This document shows, in pieces, positions 7,757 through 16,431 of a stretch of DNA of 64,000 nt. Each line of letters opens with the position of its first letter. The stretch's first letter is position 1. The DNA is from Bacteroidales bacterium. Its GTDB lineage: Bacteria > Bacteroidota > Bacteroidia > Bacteroidales > UBA932. The notes under the pieces were generated by a model that worked only from the letters and a program-made list of their open reading frames with translations, had not been told where the DNA came from and ran no database searches. The stretch is from NCBI GenBank assembly GCA_017429475.1, contig JAFROX010000001.1:62001-126000 (forward strand), given 5' to 3'. A program made the position numbers and the translations under genes.

Positions 7757-9731
7757 GAAGATATACGACGCCGACCCTTGGCTGGAGCCTTTCAGCAAGG
7801 CCATCGACGCACGCCACGAACGGATTATGGCCGCTTGCGACCGGATCAGGGGCGAGCACGCCACACTGCACGACGCAGTCAACAACCACCTGTTCTACGG
7901 CCTTCACAAGGAAGGCAACCACTGGGCTTTCCGCGAATGGGCGCCCAATGCCAACCGCATCTATGTGACCGGCGACTTCAACAACTGGCGCAAGAGTCCG
8001 GAATACGAGATGAAGCCGATCGGAGGCGGAAACTGGGAACTGCTGGTTCCGGTGGACGCCCTGCATCACGGAGACAAGTTCAAATGGTTCGTGGAATGGC
8101 CGGGAGGCGGCGGGGAAAGACTTCCCGCCTATGCCTACAGGTGCGTCCAGGACCCGGAGACGAAGATTTTCGCCGCAGAGGTATGGGACCCCGCCAAGCC
8201 CTATGTCTGGAAGCATCGCAGGCACGTCAAGGTGGAGAATCCCCTGATCTACGAAGTCCACATTGGTATGAGTTCCGAAGAGGAAAAGGTGTCCACTTTC
8301 GACGAGTTCCGACGCAATGTCCTGCCCCACGTCATCGAACTCGGATACAACACCATCCAGATAATGGCCCTTCAGGAGCATCCCTATTACGGCTCGTTCG
8401 GCTACCAGGTTTCGAACTTCTTCGCCCTGAGCAGCCGCTTCGGCACTCCTGAAGATTTCAAGAAGCTTGTGGACGAGGCTCACAGGAACGGCATCGCCGT
8501 CATAATGGACCTGGTACATTCCCACGCGGTCAAGAACGAGGTCGAAGGCCTCAGCCGCCTGGACGGCTCTCTGACCACCTATTTCCACGACGGCCCAAAG
8601 GGTGAACACCCTGCCTGGAACAGCCGCTGCTTCGACTACGGCAAGAGCGAGACCCGCTACTTCCTGCTGTCCAACTGCAAGTTCTGGATGGAGGAATACC
8701 GCCTCGACGGTTTCCGCTTCGACGGAGTCACCAGCATGCTCTACTTCGACCACGGCCTGGGCCGCGACTTCAGCGGCTACGGCAGCTATTTCGACGGCGG
8801 AGTGGACGAAGACGCCGTCACCTATCTGGCACTTGCCAACATCATCATAAGAGACGTCTTCAAGAATGCCATCACCATCGCCGAGGATATGTCCGGGATG
8901 GCCGGTCTGGCCGCCCCCATCGAGAAAGGAGGCGTCGGATTCGGCTACCGTATGAGCATGGGAGTCCCCGATATGTGGATCAAGTGGATCAAGGAACGCA
9001 GCGACTGGGACTGGAGCATGGGGGGACTGTGGTACGAACTGACCAACAAGCGCGCCGATGAGAAGACCATCAGCTACGCAGAATGCCACGACCAGGCCCT
9101 GGTGGGCGACAAGACCATCATCTTCCGCCTGATCGACAAGGAGATGTACTTCTCTATGGACAAGCAGTCCACCAACCTGATTGTTGACCGTGGCATTGCG
9201 CTGCACAAGATGATAAGGCTGGTGACGCTGGCAACTGCCGGCAACGGCTACCTCACCTTTATGGGCAACGAGTTCGGCCAGCCCGAATGGATAGACTTTC
9301 CGAGGGAGGGCAACGGATGGTCCTACAAGCACGCCCGCAGGCAGTGGAGCCTCATCGAGGACGACAACCTTCGCTTCCGCGGACTCAATGACTTCGACGC
9401 AGCGATGATTCACCTCTTCTCAGATCTCAAGCTGCTCTCCAAGCCGCACTACTGCTACCTTGCCCACGAGACAGACAAAATCCTCTGCTTCACGCGCGGC
9501 GAGTGCATGTTTGCATTCAATTTCAATCCCGAGAAATCATTCACTGATTACTGGATTGAAGCTCCTGAAGGCACTTGGGATGTGCTGTTCAGCAGCGACC
9601 GCGAGCAATTCGGAGGATTCGGCCGTATTGACGAGAGCGTCAGTCACGTCACAACGCTCAGCGACGGTAAGCATTACATAAGGCTGTATCTGCCGTCACG
9701 TACCGTTACCGTGCTGAAGCTGCGACAGTAA
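7740..9731 (+). CDS. glgB: 1,4-alpha-glucan branching enzyme
   Basis: Creates alpha-1,6 branches in glycogen. In 663 residues it has an N-terminal CBM48 domain (FREWAPNANRIYVTGDFNNW), a GH13 catalytic barrel with HSHAVKN, DGFRFDGVTSMLYFDHG (nucleophile Asp) and ITIAEDMSGM (acid/base Glu), and a C-terminal beta domain. The sequence resembles the eukaryote-like GH13_8 branching enzymes common in Bacteroidota more than the E. coli type. It overlaps xseB by 17 bp, so expression may be tied to the ExoVII genes even though the functions are unrelated. Confidence 0.95.
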   Translation: MDRKIKKIYDADPWLEPFSKAIDARHERIMAACDRIRGEHATLHDAVNNHLFYGLHKEGNHWAFREWAPNANRIYVTGDFNNWRKSPEYEMKPIGGGNWELLVPVDALHHGDKFKWFVEWPGGGGERLPAYAYRCVQDPETKIFAAEVWDPAKPYVWKHRRHVKVENPLIYEVHIGMSSEEEKVSTFDEFRRNVLPHVIELGYNTIQIMALQEHPYYGSFGYQVSNFFALSSRFGTPEDFKKLVDEAHRNGIAVIMDLVHSHAVKNEVEGLSRLDGSLTTYFHDGPKGEHPAWNSRCFDYGKSETRYFLLSNCKFWMEEYRLDGFRFDGVTSMLYFDHGLGRDFSGYGSYFDGGVDEDAVTYLALANIIIRDVFKNAITIAEDMSGMAGLAAPIEKGGVGFGYRMSMGVPDMWIKWIKERSDWDWSMGGLWYELTNKRADEKTISYAECHDQALVGDKTIIFRLIDKEMYFSMDKQSTNLIVDRGIALHKMIRLVTLATAGNGYLTFMGNEFGQPEWIDFPREGNGWSYKHARRQWSLIEDDNLRFRGLNDFDAAMIHLFSDLKLLSKPHYCYLAHETDKILCFTRGECMFAFNFNPEKSFTDYWIEAPEGTWDVLFSSDREQFGGFGRIDESVSHVTTLSDGKHYIRLYLPSRTVTVLKLRQ

Positions 9732-9734
9732 AGA

Positions 9735-10139
9735 TTATTTCTTGAGGGAATCGCGGATTTCGCGAAGGAGAACGATCTCTTCCGGGGTCGGAGCGGGCTC
9801 TGCTGCCTTCTCTTCTTCCTTCTTGGCGCTGAGCTTGTTGAGGCCCTTGATCACCATGAAGATAACCCAGGCAAGGATGATGAAATCAAAGATGACCTGG
9901 ATGAAGTTACCATAAGTGATGGCGACTTCAGCCTTGTCTGCTGTAGCCTGTGAAAGGACGATCTTCCACTGTGTGAAATCGACTCCGCCTACGAGCAGGC
10001 CGATGAGCGGCATGAAGATGTCAGACACTAGCGATGTCACGATCTTGCCGAAAGCGCCGCCGATGATAACGCCGACAGCCATATCGACAACATTGCCCTT
10101 CATTGCGAAGGTCTTGAATTCCTGAAGAAGCTTTTTCAT
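9735..10139 (-). CDS. mscL: Large-conductance mechanosensitive channel
   Basis: MscL opens under membrane tension to release solutes during osmotic downshock. The 134-residue protein starts [34 protein letters not shown], which holds the N-terminal amphipathic helix and the glycine-rich pore helix TM1; TM2 is at about residues 78-97, followed by a charged cytoplasmic helix. It overlaps lptB by ATGA and is the last gene of the dnaX-lptB-mscL set. It converges on glgB with a 3-bp gap and no visible terminator. Confidence 0.97.
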   Translation of the reverse strand: MKKLLQEFKTFAMKGNVVDMAVGVIIGGAFGKIVTSLVSDIFMPLIGLLVGGVDFTQWKIVLSQATADKAEVAITYGNFIQVIFDFIILAWVIFMVIKGLNKLSAKKEEEKAAEPAPTPEEIVLLREIRDSLKK

Positions 10140-10906
10140 AATGTATCGGTTGTTTTAGGGTTAGTACGTTTATGGAGCACTGCTTTGCGCAGTTCGAAGT
10201 TCTGCCCAAGATACTTGCGGCGCACCTCGGGGTTGGCGGCAAGCTGTTCGGGAGTGCCGCTCTCGAGAATCGAACCGTCATATAGCAGATAGGCCCTGTC
10301 GGTGATGGCCAGTGTCTCGTGCACGTTGTGGTCGGTGATGATTATGCCGATGTTCTTGGTCTTGAGGTTGGCGATGATGTGCTGGATGTCCTCCACGGCG
10401 ATGGGGTCGACACCGGCGAAAGGCTCGTCGAGCAGGATGAATTTCGGGTCGATGGCCAGGCAGCGCGCAATCTCGCAACGCCTTCTCTCACCTCCCGACA
10501 GCTGGATACCCAGGCTCTTGCGCACCTTCTGGAGTCCGAATTCGTCGAGCAGCTGCTCGAGCCTCTCCTTGCGCTGGTCCCTGGTCATGTCGCTGAATTC
10601 CATCACTGACATTATGTTGTTCTCGACGCTCATCTTCCTGAAGACGGAAGCCTCCTGCGCCAGGTATCCGAGACCTTTCTGGGCACGCTTGTACATAGGC
10701 AGGGTGGTGATTTCCTCTTCGTCCAGGAAGATCCTGCCTTCGTTGGGTTTGATAAGGCCCGATATCATATAGAAACTGGTGGTCTTGCCGGCACCGTTGG
10801 GGCCGAGCAGTCCCACGATCTCGCCTTGTTCGACCTCGATCGAAACTCCCTTCACAACGGTTCTGATACCGTATTTCTTGACAAGGTTTGTACAGAATAG
10901 CTTCAT
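10136..10906 (-). CDS. lptB: LPS export ABC transporter ATP-binding protein LptB
   Basis: ATPase of the LptBFG complex that extracts LPS from the inner membrane. Visible motifs are Walker [14 protein letters not shown] (about 36-48), the signature [16 protein letters not shown] (about 137-152), Walker [14 protein letters not shown], and the H-loop TDHNVHE. The single ATP-binding domain of 256 residues, with the LptB-type opening ([15 protein letters not shown]), separates it from branched-chain amino acid transport ATPases. It lies 12 bp after dnaX. Confidence 0.94.
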   Translation of the reverse strand: MKLFCTNLVKKYGIRTVVKGVSIEVEQGEIVGLLGPNGAGKTTSFYMISGLIKPNEGRIFLDEEEITTLPMYKRAQKGLGYLAQEASVFRKMSVENNIMSVMEFSDMTRDQRKERLEQLLDEFGLQKVRKSLGIQLSGGERRRCEIARCLAIDPKFILLDEPFAGVDPIAVEDIQHIIANLKTKNIGIIITDHNVHETLAITDRAYLLYDGSILESGTPEQLAANPEVRRKYLGQNFELRKAVLHKRTNPKTTDTL

Positions 10907-10918
10907 TGGCTTCGCGGG

Positions 10919-12685
10919 TTATTTGATTTCAAGGTCCAGGCCCGCCTCCATCTGGGCGAGGTCCCGGTTCTTTGCGCGCATCGCATCGGCCACCTCGCGG
11001 GTGGTGTAGGGCTTACGCGTGTCATCGGCCTGCGCGTCCGCCTTGAAATCGAACTTGAGGCTGACGTCCTTCCTGTCGAGTGCTTTCTGCAGGTCGGCCT
11101 GCAGCTGCACGAGCAGATTCCTCTCCAGCCATTCCTTCTGGGCTGCGTTCAGCACGAACTGCGTCACGGTGTTGGTCGCCTTGTCGTAGACGGGACTGAA
11201 TTTTACCAGGCCTGAACGGACACGGGGATTGTCGACATTGTCTGTAACGGCCTTCCAGGCATCGGCAAGCCTGGAGTCGCTGATCTCAACTTCCGGCGTC
11301 GGAACATCGTCATCGAGCAGCTCTATCGCAGGCTCGGATTCAGGAGCCGGAGCCTTCTCGGCCTGCATCGCCTTCTTGAGCAGGTTGGATATTGATGATG
11401 CGCTCTTCTCCTTCTCCGGTGCGGCAGCCTTGGGCTTCGCGGCAGGCGCAGGGGCGGGCTCTGCGGCAGGCGCAGGGGCCGGTGCGGGCGCAGGGGCTGC
11501 TGCGGGAGTCACGGCGGGAGCCGGAGCCGCTGCAGGCGCTGCAACGGGTGCTGCGACAGGTGCAGTGCCCTGCAAGTCTCCCTGGGGCAGTTCACCGCGA
11601 AGGGCGCAGAGCTTCATCAGTGCGAATTCTATCAGCAGACGGCCGTTGCCGCTGGCCTTGTAGGCCGCTTCGCAGGCTGTCGTGATTCCAAGCGCCTCAT
11701 AGAGGAACTTTATGCTGCACTTGCGGCTGTACTCGTCATATTTTGCCACGATCGACGGGGCTAGCTCGGCGAGCACGCGGGAAGCGCTGTTGCTGCAGAC
11801 GATCATATCCCTGAAGTGAGAACTCAGGCCGGAGATGAAATGCAGCGAGTTGAAGCCCTTCGAGAGGATCTCGTCGAAGAGCAGCAGGCAGGCGGGATAG
11901 TCTCCTGCGAGGAAGTAGTCCGTCAGCCTGAAATAGTATTCATAGTCAAGAACGTTCAGGTTCTTGATCACCATGTCGTAAGTAATGTCGTTGCCGCAGA
12001 AGGCCACGGTCTGGTCGAACAGGGTCAGGGCGTCGCGCATCGCACCGTCGGCTTTCTGGGCTATGATGTGCAGCGCGTCGTCGCTGATGGCGATCTGCTC
12101 GGCCGCCGCTATCTCCTTCATGTTGCGGACCATGTCGGCCACGGAGATACGGTTGAAATCGTAGGTCTGGCAGCGCGAGAGGATGGTCGGAAGGATCTTG
12201 TGCTTCTCGGTGGTGGCCAGGATGAAGATTGCGTGTGCCGGCGGCTCCTCGAGGGTCTTCAGGAAGGCGTTGAATGCAGCCTGGCTGAGCATATGGACCT
12301 CGTCGATGATGTAGACGCTGTAACGGCCGATCTGGGGCGGGATGCGCACCTGCTCGGTGAGGTTGCGGATGTCGTCGACGGAGTTGTTGCTGGCCGCGTC
12401 GAGTTCGTGTATGCAGTAGGAACGTCCCTCAGCGAATGAGCGGCAGGACTCGCATTCTCCGCAAGGCTCCATATCGGGACCCGGATTCATACAGTTGATC
12501 GTCTTGGCGAATATGCGCGCGGTACTGGTCTTGCCCACTCCGCGGGGTCCGCAGAAAAGGTATGAATGCGCCAGCTGCCCGGTCAAGATGGAATTCTTGA
12601 GAGTCCTGGCTATATTGTCCTGTCCGATGAGCCCTGTGAAGCTTGATGGGCGATATTTTCTTGCTGATACGATGAACTGCGGCAT
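10919..12685 (-). CDS. dnaX: DNA polymerase III subunits gamma/tau
   Basis: Clamp-loader ATPase. N-terminal AAA+ module: Walker A GPRGVGKTSTARIF, a four-Cys zinc site (CMNP...CGECESC), Walker B DEVHMLSQAAF and sensor motif LSRCQT. After domain III comes a long Ala/Pro low-complexity linker (about residues 375-430) encoded by 11,440-11,580, then a C-terminal tau-like domain ending near residue 588. I see no slippery A-rich site of the E. coli type that would make gamma by frameshifting. The start codon is only 5 bases from a perfect -7 element. Confidence 0.95.
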   Translation of the reverse strand: MPQFIVSARKYRPSSFTGLIGQDNIARTLKNSILTGQLAHSYLFCGPRGVGKTSTARIFAKTINCMNPGPDMEPCGECESCRSFAEGRSYCIHELDAASNNSVDDIRNLTEQVRIPPQIGRYSVYIIDEVHMLSQAAFNAFLKTLEEPPAHAIFILATTEKHKILPTILSRCQTYDFNRISVADMVRNMKEIAAAEQIAISDDALHIIAQKADGAMRDALTLFDQTVAFCGNDITYDMVIKNLNVLDYEYYFRLTDYFLAGDYPACLLLFDEILSKGFNSLHFISGLSSHFRDMIVCSNSASRVLAELAPSIVAKYDEYSRKCSIKFLYEALGITTACEAAYKASGNGRLLIEFALMKLCALRGELPQGDLQGTAPVAAPVAAPAAAPAPAVTPAAAPAPAPAPAPAAEPAPAPAAKPKAAAPEKEKSASSISNLLKKAMQAEKAPAPESEPAIELLDDDVPTPEVEISDSRLADAWKAVTDNVDNPRVRSGLVKFSPVYDKATNTVTQFVLNAAQKEWLERNLLVQLQADLQKALDRKDVSLKFDFKADAQADDTRKPYTTREVADAMRAKNRDLAQMEAGLDLEIK

Positions 12686-12690
12686 AATGA

Positions 12691-12698
12691 CAAATATA
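12691..12698 (-). promoter_or_regulatory. -7 element directly before dnaX
   Basis: TATATTTG on the minus strand fits TAnnTTTG exactly. It ends 5 bases before the dnaX start codon, so a transcript from it would have almost no leader. A TTTG lies 12 bp upstream, shorter than the usual 19-21 bp. Confidence 0.45.
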
Positions 12699-12723
12699 CG
12701 AACTTTTACTCAAATCTTTTACC

Positions 12724-12731
12724 TATTTTTG
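12724..12731 (+). promoter_or_regulatory. -7 element directly before the M16 peptidase gene
   Basis: TATTTTTG fits TAnnTTTG and ends 8 bases before the ATG at 12740, predicting a near-leaderless mRNA. No -33 element is evident at the usual distance. Confidence 0.4.
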
Positions 12732-12739
12732 CTGCCGTT

Positions 12740-13978
12740 ATGGCAAAAAACGACAGCAAGGAAATCAGGACTTTTTCGAACGGTTTGCGCTTCGCCCTCA
12801 AGCACAGCAACTCCCAGGTGGCATACTGCGCACTGAGCATCCGCTGCGGCACTTCAGTTGAGCCTGAGGCCCTCAGCGGCCTGGCCCATCTCACCGAGCA
12901 TATGCTTTTCAAGGGCACTTCCCGCCGCAGTTCGGCCTCCATCAACGACAGGCTCGAAAGGCTCGGAGGAGAACTGAACGCATACACCACCAAGGAGGAG
13001 ATAGTAATCTATGCCACCACCCTGAAGGAAGACGTGCTCAAGGCCATCGACCTGCTGTTCGAGCTTGCCTTCGACCCTGCTTTCGCACCTAAGGAACTGG
13101 AGAAGGAGAAGGGTGTCGTCGTCGATGAAATCAATCTCTGCAAAGACTCTCCTTCAGACTACATCTTCGACGACTTCGAGAAGTATCTGTACGAGGGATC
13201 CCCTCTCTCCCGCCATATCCTCGGAACGGCCAGGACTCTCAGGCGCATCACGTCCCAGGACCTCAGGGACTACACCGCAGCCTGCTTCCTGCCCTGCAAT
13301 ATGAGTTTCACCGTGGTCGGCGACTTCGAGTTCGGCAGGATCGCCGACGCCGTCCAGAAGCATATGCTCAAATATGCCCCTCAGGATTGTCCTGCAACAC
13401 CCGTGACGGCCCCGGACGTGAAGGTCAACGTTTTCCGCAGGGACGAAAACAAGAAACACCACCAGAGCAACTGTATCATTGGAGCTCCTGCGTACTCATT
13501 GTACGACAGGCGGAGAGTCTCCCTCGTGCTGCTTATGAACATACTCGGCGGTCCTTCCTGCAACTCCAGGCTGAACAGTCTGCTCAGGGAGCGCAAGGCC
13601 TTGGTATACAATATCGAGGCGTCATACACCCCCTATTCAAAGACAGGGTGTGCGCTGATCTATTTCGGCTGCGAGAAAGAGAATGTGGACAAGTGCGTCT
13701 CCCTTGTACTTGGAGAACTCGCCAGAATGAGGACCACTCCTCTTAGCGGCACCGCACTGCGATATGCCAAGAAACAGCTCCTCGCCCAGAACGCCATATC
13801 GTCGGAGAACGGCGAGGCCCAAGCGCTCGCCATCGGCAGAAGCCTGCTGAACTTCGGCGACTATATGAGCGACGCCGAGGTGCGCACCCGCGTGGAAGCC
13901 ATCACTTCCGAAGACCTCCAGGCTGTTGCCAGCGACGTTTTCGCCGAAGACAAACTCTCATTCCTGATATACCGATGA
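12740..13978 (+). CDS. M16 family zinc metallopeptidase
   Basis: A 412-residue pitrilysin/processing-peptidase-like protein. The inverted zinc motif is HLTEHMLFKGT, with His50, Glu53 and His54, and a downstream acidic cluster (VVDEINLCKD, about residue 130) can supply the third ligand. There is no signal peptide, so it is probably cytoplasmic. The length matches single M16 units similar to B. subtilis MlpA/YmxG. The O-methyltransferase gene follows with an ATGA overlap. The substrate is unknown. Confidence 0.93.
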   Translation: MAKNDSKEIRTFSNGLRFALKHSNSQVAYCALSIRCGTSVEPEALSGLAHLTEHMLFKGTSRRSSASINDRLERLGGELNAYTTKEEIVIYATTLKEDVLKAIDLLFELAFDPAFAPKELEKEKGVVVDEINLCKDSPSDYIFDDFEKYLYEGSPLSRHILGTARTLRRITSQDLRDYTAACFLPCNMSFTVVGDFEFGRIADAVQKHMLKYAPQDCPATPVTAPDVKVNVFRRDENKKHHQSNCIIGAPAYSLYDRRRVSLVLLMNILGGPSCNSRLNSLLRERKALVYNIEASYTPYSKTGCALIYFGCEKENVDKCVSLVLGELARMRTTPLSGTALRYAKKQLLAQNAISSENGEAQALAIGRSLLNFGDYMSDAEVRTRVEAITSEDLQAVASDVFAEDKLSFLIYR

Positions 13979-14607
13979 CCGAAAAAGATTACTTGCGCAG
14001 CCACTCCACTCCGATATCCGAAGCCCTGCAATGGCTTGAGAGGGAGACACACGTGCGGACCAACCACGCGCGGATGCTGAGCGGGCCCGACCAGGGCAGC
14101 CTGCTGTCATTCATTTCGGAACTTGCCAGGCCGGCCTGCATCCTGGAACTCGGAGTATTTACAGGCTACTCCACCATATGCCTGGCCAAAGGACTACGCG
14201 AAGGCGGCGTCATCCACGCAGTCGAAATCAACGACGAGCTGGAAGACCTCATCCGGGAGGGCTACCGAAAGGCAGGGATCGAAGACAGTGTACAGCTCCA
14301 TTTCGGTGACGCGAAGCAAATCATCCCGCAGCTCGACTGCAGCTTCGACCTGGTGTACATAGACGCCAACAAGCGCGAATATCCGGATTACTACAGACTG
14401 GTTTTCGACAAGGTCGTACCGGGAGGCATCATACTGGCCGACAATGTATTGTGGGACGGCAAGGTGCTTCAGGAACCGATGCCTCAGGATGCACAGACCC
14501 GCGGCATAGCTGAATTCAATGACATTGTTGCAGCTGACAGCCGCGTGGAGAATTTCATCCTGCCCGTCCGCGACGGACTGAGCATTATTCGGAAGAAGCT
14601 GTCCTGA
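13975..14607 (+). CDS. SAM-dependent O-methyltransferase (class I, CCoAOMT-like)
   Basis: A 210-residue enzyme of the caffeoyl-CoA/catechol O-methyltransferase type. The SAM-binding motif ILELGVFTGYSTICLAKGL is near residues 57-75, the acidic motif VHAVEIND follows, and FDLVYIDANKREY with GGIILADNVLWDGKV marks the metal-dependent active site. Substrate not predictable. It overlaps the 3' end of the opposing M23 gene by 23 bp, leaving no room for a separate terminator. Confidence 0.92.
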   Translation: MTEKDYLRSHSTPISEALQWLERETHVRTNHARMLSGPDQGSLLSFISELARPACILELGVFTGYSTICLAKGLREGGVIHAVEINDELEDLIREGYRKAGIEDSVQLHFGDAKQIIPQLDCSFDLVYIDANKREYPDYYRLVFDKVVPGGIILADNVLWDGKVLQEPMPQDAQTRGIAEFNDIVAADSRVENFILPVRDGLSIIRKKLS

Positions 14608-15856
14608 GCGGATCCAGGACAAGTCTTTCATAGAGCCTGTAAGCCTCTATCGAATCCCTCTTTGCAAGGGCGCTTGCCTTGGCTGCCTCGAATTCAGCCA
14701 TCTTGTCAGCAGGCACGGGGTCTGCCGGAGGAGAATCCATTGTAACCGGATTGATCGGAGTACCGTTCTTCCATACGCGGAAATCCAGATGGGGGCCGGT
14801 AGAACTGCCTGTAGAGCCGACGTAGCCGATTACCTGTCCCTGCGACACTCTCACGCCAGCCTTGATTCCGGGGCCGTATTTCGAAAGGTGCAGATACGCA
14901 GTCTTGTAGACCGAATTGTGGGTGATGCGGACTGTGTTGCCGCCAGCGCCCTCATATTTCACCGAAGTCACGACACCGTCTCCGATAGACATCACGGGCG
15001 TGCCCTTCGGAGCCGCATAGTCTACTCCGGTGTGAGCCCTTATCTGATGTGTGATGGGGTGCCTGCGGGCATATGAGAATCCCGAACTGATGCGGGAGTA
15101 TTTCAACGGAGCCTTGAGGAAAGCCTTGCGAAGGCTCTCTCCGTCCTCGTTCCAGTATTTGTCACCGGCCTCGTTGCCATCCTCGAAGTAGTAGCACTTA
15201 TAGTTCTTGCCTGAGTGCTGGAAATCGACGTAATAGACAGTTCCGATGTCCACGAAGTTTCCGTCGCACTCATATTCGTCATAGACAGCCTTGAACGAAT
15301 CCCCTTTCTGCAGACCGAAGAAATTGATGGTCCAGGCATATATATCCGAAAGCTTGAGGGCCAGCAGCGGAGATGCGCCTGCATCCTGTATGTCGGCCCA
15401 GAGGGAATTCTGTATCTCCACTTCGGTGTACCTCGTCTTCACGTCCAGGTCCTTCTCGATGAGTGACGCCCCGAGGGTGTCCAGCAGGGAGAATACCACG
15501 CTCCTGCGGTCAGTCGCCTCGTAGACCAGATATGCCAGCTCCCCGGTAGTGTCGAAATATGCGTGGTAATCACGCCCGACCTGGAGGTTGCGCACGTCGA
15601 AGACATCCTTGGACATTTCGGCGAGCTGATATGACTTCTGCTGGGGGACACCGTAGCGGTCGAGGATGGTGGAAAACACGTCTCCTTTTCCGACACTGCC
15701 CTCCTCCCTGGAGTACAGGTCAACCGGGATGCCGTATTCGTAGGTATGGCCGTCATCCACGGCTGTAAACAGTTGCTGAACGGGTTCTTGCGGCATTTCC
15801 TGGCGGCCGCACGCGGCGATCAACAAGATCGAAAGGGCTAGTGCGATTCGTTTCAT
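14585..15856 (-). CDS. M23 family peptidase lipoprotein (LytM-type)
   Basis: Exported lipoprotein with a signal peptide ending LLIAAC (Cys16). The N-terminal half (about 30-250) is an extended region resembling the OapA/LysM-like part of cell-wall M23 proteins. The C-terminal LytM domain has RAHTGVDYAAPKGTPV (zinc His and Asp) and GPHLDFRVWKNG (second HxD motif), so it appears catalytically complete. Likely a peptidoglycan endopeptidase or amidase activator in the periplasm. It is transcribed divergently from mraZ and the dcw cluster. Confidence 0.93.
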   Translation of the reverse strand: MKRIALALSILLIAACGRQEMPQEPVQQLFTAVDDGHTYEYGIPVDLYSREEGSVGKGDVFSTILDRYGVPQQKSYQLAEMSKDVFDVRNLQVGRDYHAYFDTTGELAYLVYEATDRRSVVFSLLDTLGASLIEKDLDVKTRYTEVEIQNSLWADIQDAGASPLLALKLSDIYAWTINFFGLQKGDSFKAVYDEYECDGNFVDIGTVYYVDFQHSGKNYKCYYFEDGNEAGDKYWNEDGESLRKAFLKAPLKYSRISSGFSYARRHPITHQIRAHTGVDYAAPKGTPVMSIGDGVVTSVKYEGAGGNTVRITHNSVYKTAYLHLSKYGPGIKAGVRVSQGQVIGYVGSTGSSTGPHLDFRVWKNGTPINPVTMDSPPADPVPADKMAEFEAAKASALAKRDSIEAYRLYERLVLDPLRTASSE

Positions 15857-15889
15857 GTCAACAAAGTTAGCATTTGTTGATAAAAAATG

Positions 15890-15924
15890 TGTAAAAAAAT
15901 GGAATAATGTGGAAAGAAATGGAA
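15890..15924 (+). promoter_or_regulatory. MraZ operator (TGGAA repeats)
   Basis: TGGAA occurs at 15900, 15910 and 15920, exactly 10 bp apart, preceded by a degenerate TGTAA at 15890. MraZ is known to bind TGGG-type repeats with 5-nt spacers upstream of its own gene; this array has that geometry. The repeats lie just upstream of the mraZ -7 element and cover the expected -33 position, so binding could block the promoter. Confidence 0.8.
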
Positions 15925-15934
15925 AATCTTTTTA

Positions 15935-15942
15935 TACTTTTG
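15935..15942 (+). promoter_or_regulatory. -7 element of the dcw cluster promoter
   Basis: TACTTTTG fits TAnnTTTG, 26 bases before the mraZ ATG. The third TGGAA box occupies the position where the -33 element would be. Confidence 0.65.
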
Positions 15943-15968
15943 CATTACACATTACTCATCATACTGTT

Positions 15969-16415
15969 ATGGCAAGTTTTATCGGCGAATACAAGGCGAA
16001 AGTTGACGACAGAGGGAGGTTGGTTTTTCCCGCTGCGTTCAAGGAACTTTGCGCCGACACCCTCAGCCAGGGGTTCGTCGTTAAAAAGAGCCTGTTTGCT
16101 GACTGTCTTGAGATGTTCGCGTATTCCGAGTGGGAACGCGACTCTCAGGAGGTCAGAAGCCGCCTGAATCTGTTCAACAAAGAGCATGACCGTTTCTGGA
16201 GAGCCTATATGAGAGATCGCGCACTTGTTGTTCCTGACGAGCAATACGGGCGCATCACCATTCCCAAAGAGCTCCTCGATTCCGTCGGAATCCAGAAGGA
16301 AGTGGTTTTCTCGGGAAAAGATTTCAAGATAGAGATTTGGGCCAAAGAAAAGAACGAGGCCGGAAAGATATCTGAAAGCGACTTTGTCGATCTGGCCCAA
16401 AAGATTCTCGGTTAG
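15969..16415 (+). CDS. mraZ: Transcriptional regulator MraZ
   Basis: Start at ATG 15969 (MASFIGEYKAKVDDRGRLVFPAAFK, 148 residues); a longer in-frame extension upstream runs through the operator and promoter and is rejected. Two SpoVT/AbrB-type domains are visible, each with the DxxGRxxxP pattern: KVDDRGRLVFP and YGRITIPKEL. MraZ represses the division/cell-wall operon in characterised bacteria by binding repeats in its own promoter, and matching boxes are present here. It is the first gene of the dcw cluster. Confidence 0.95.
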   Translation: MASFIGEYKAKVDDRGRLVFPAAFKELCADTLSQGFVVKKSLFADCLEMFAYSEWERDSQEVRSRLNLFNKEHDRFWRAYMRDRALVVPDEQYGRITIPKELLDSVGIQKEVVFSGKDFKIEIWAKEKNEAGKISESDFVDLAQKILG

Positions 16416-16431
16416 AATCAGGGAGGCAGAT

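Noticed and set aside
7737..9413. Long open frame of 558 codons on the minus strand opposite glgB
   Set aside because: It mirrors a well-conserved branching enzyme; the translation has no recognisable motif and is rich in Val, Ala, Glu and His, as expected from a GC-rich antisense frame.
11440..11580. Repetitive GCGGGCGCAGGGGC-like sequence
   Set aside because: It encodes the Ala/Pro linker of DnaX; not a tandem repeat array or CRISPR.
15855..15968. Upstream in-frame extension of mraZ
   Set aside because: It would cover the operator repeats and promoter and overlaps the divergent M23 start; the conserved MraZ N-terminus begins at 15969.
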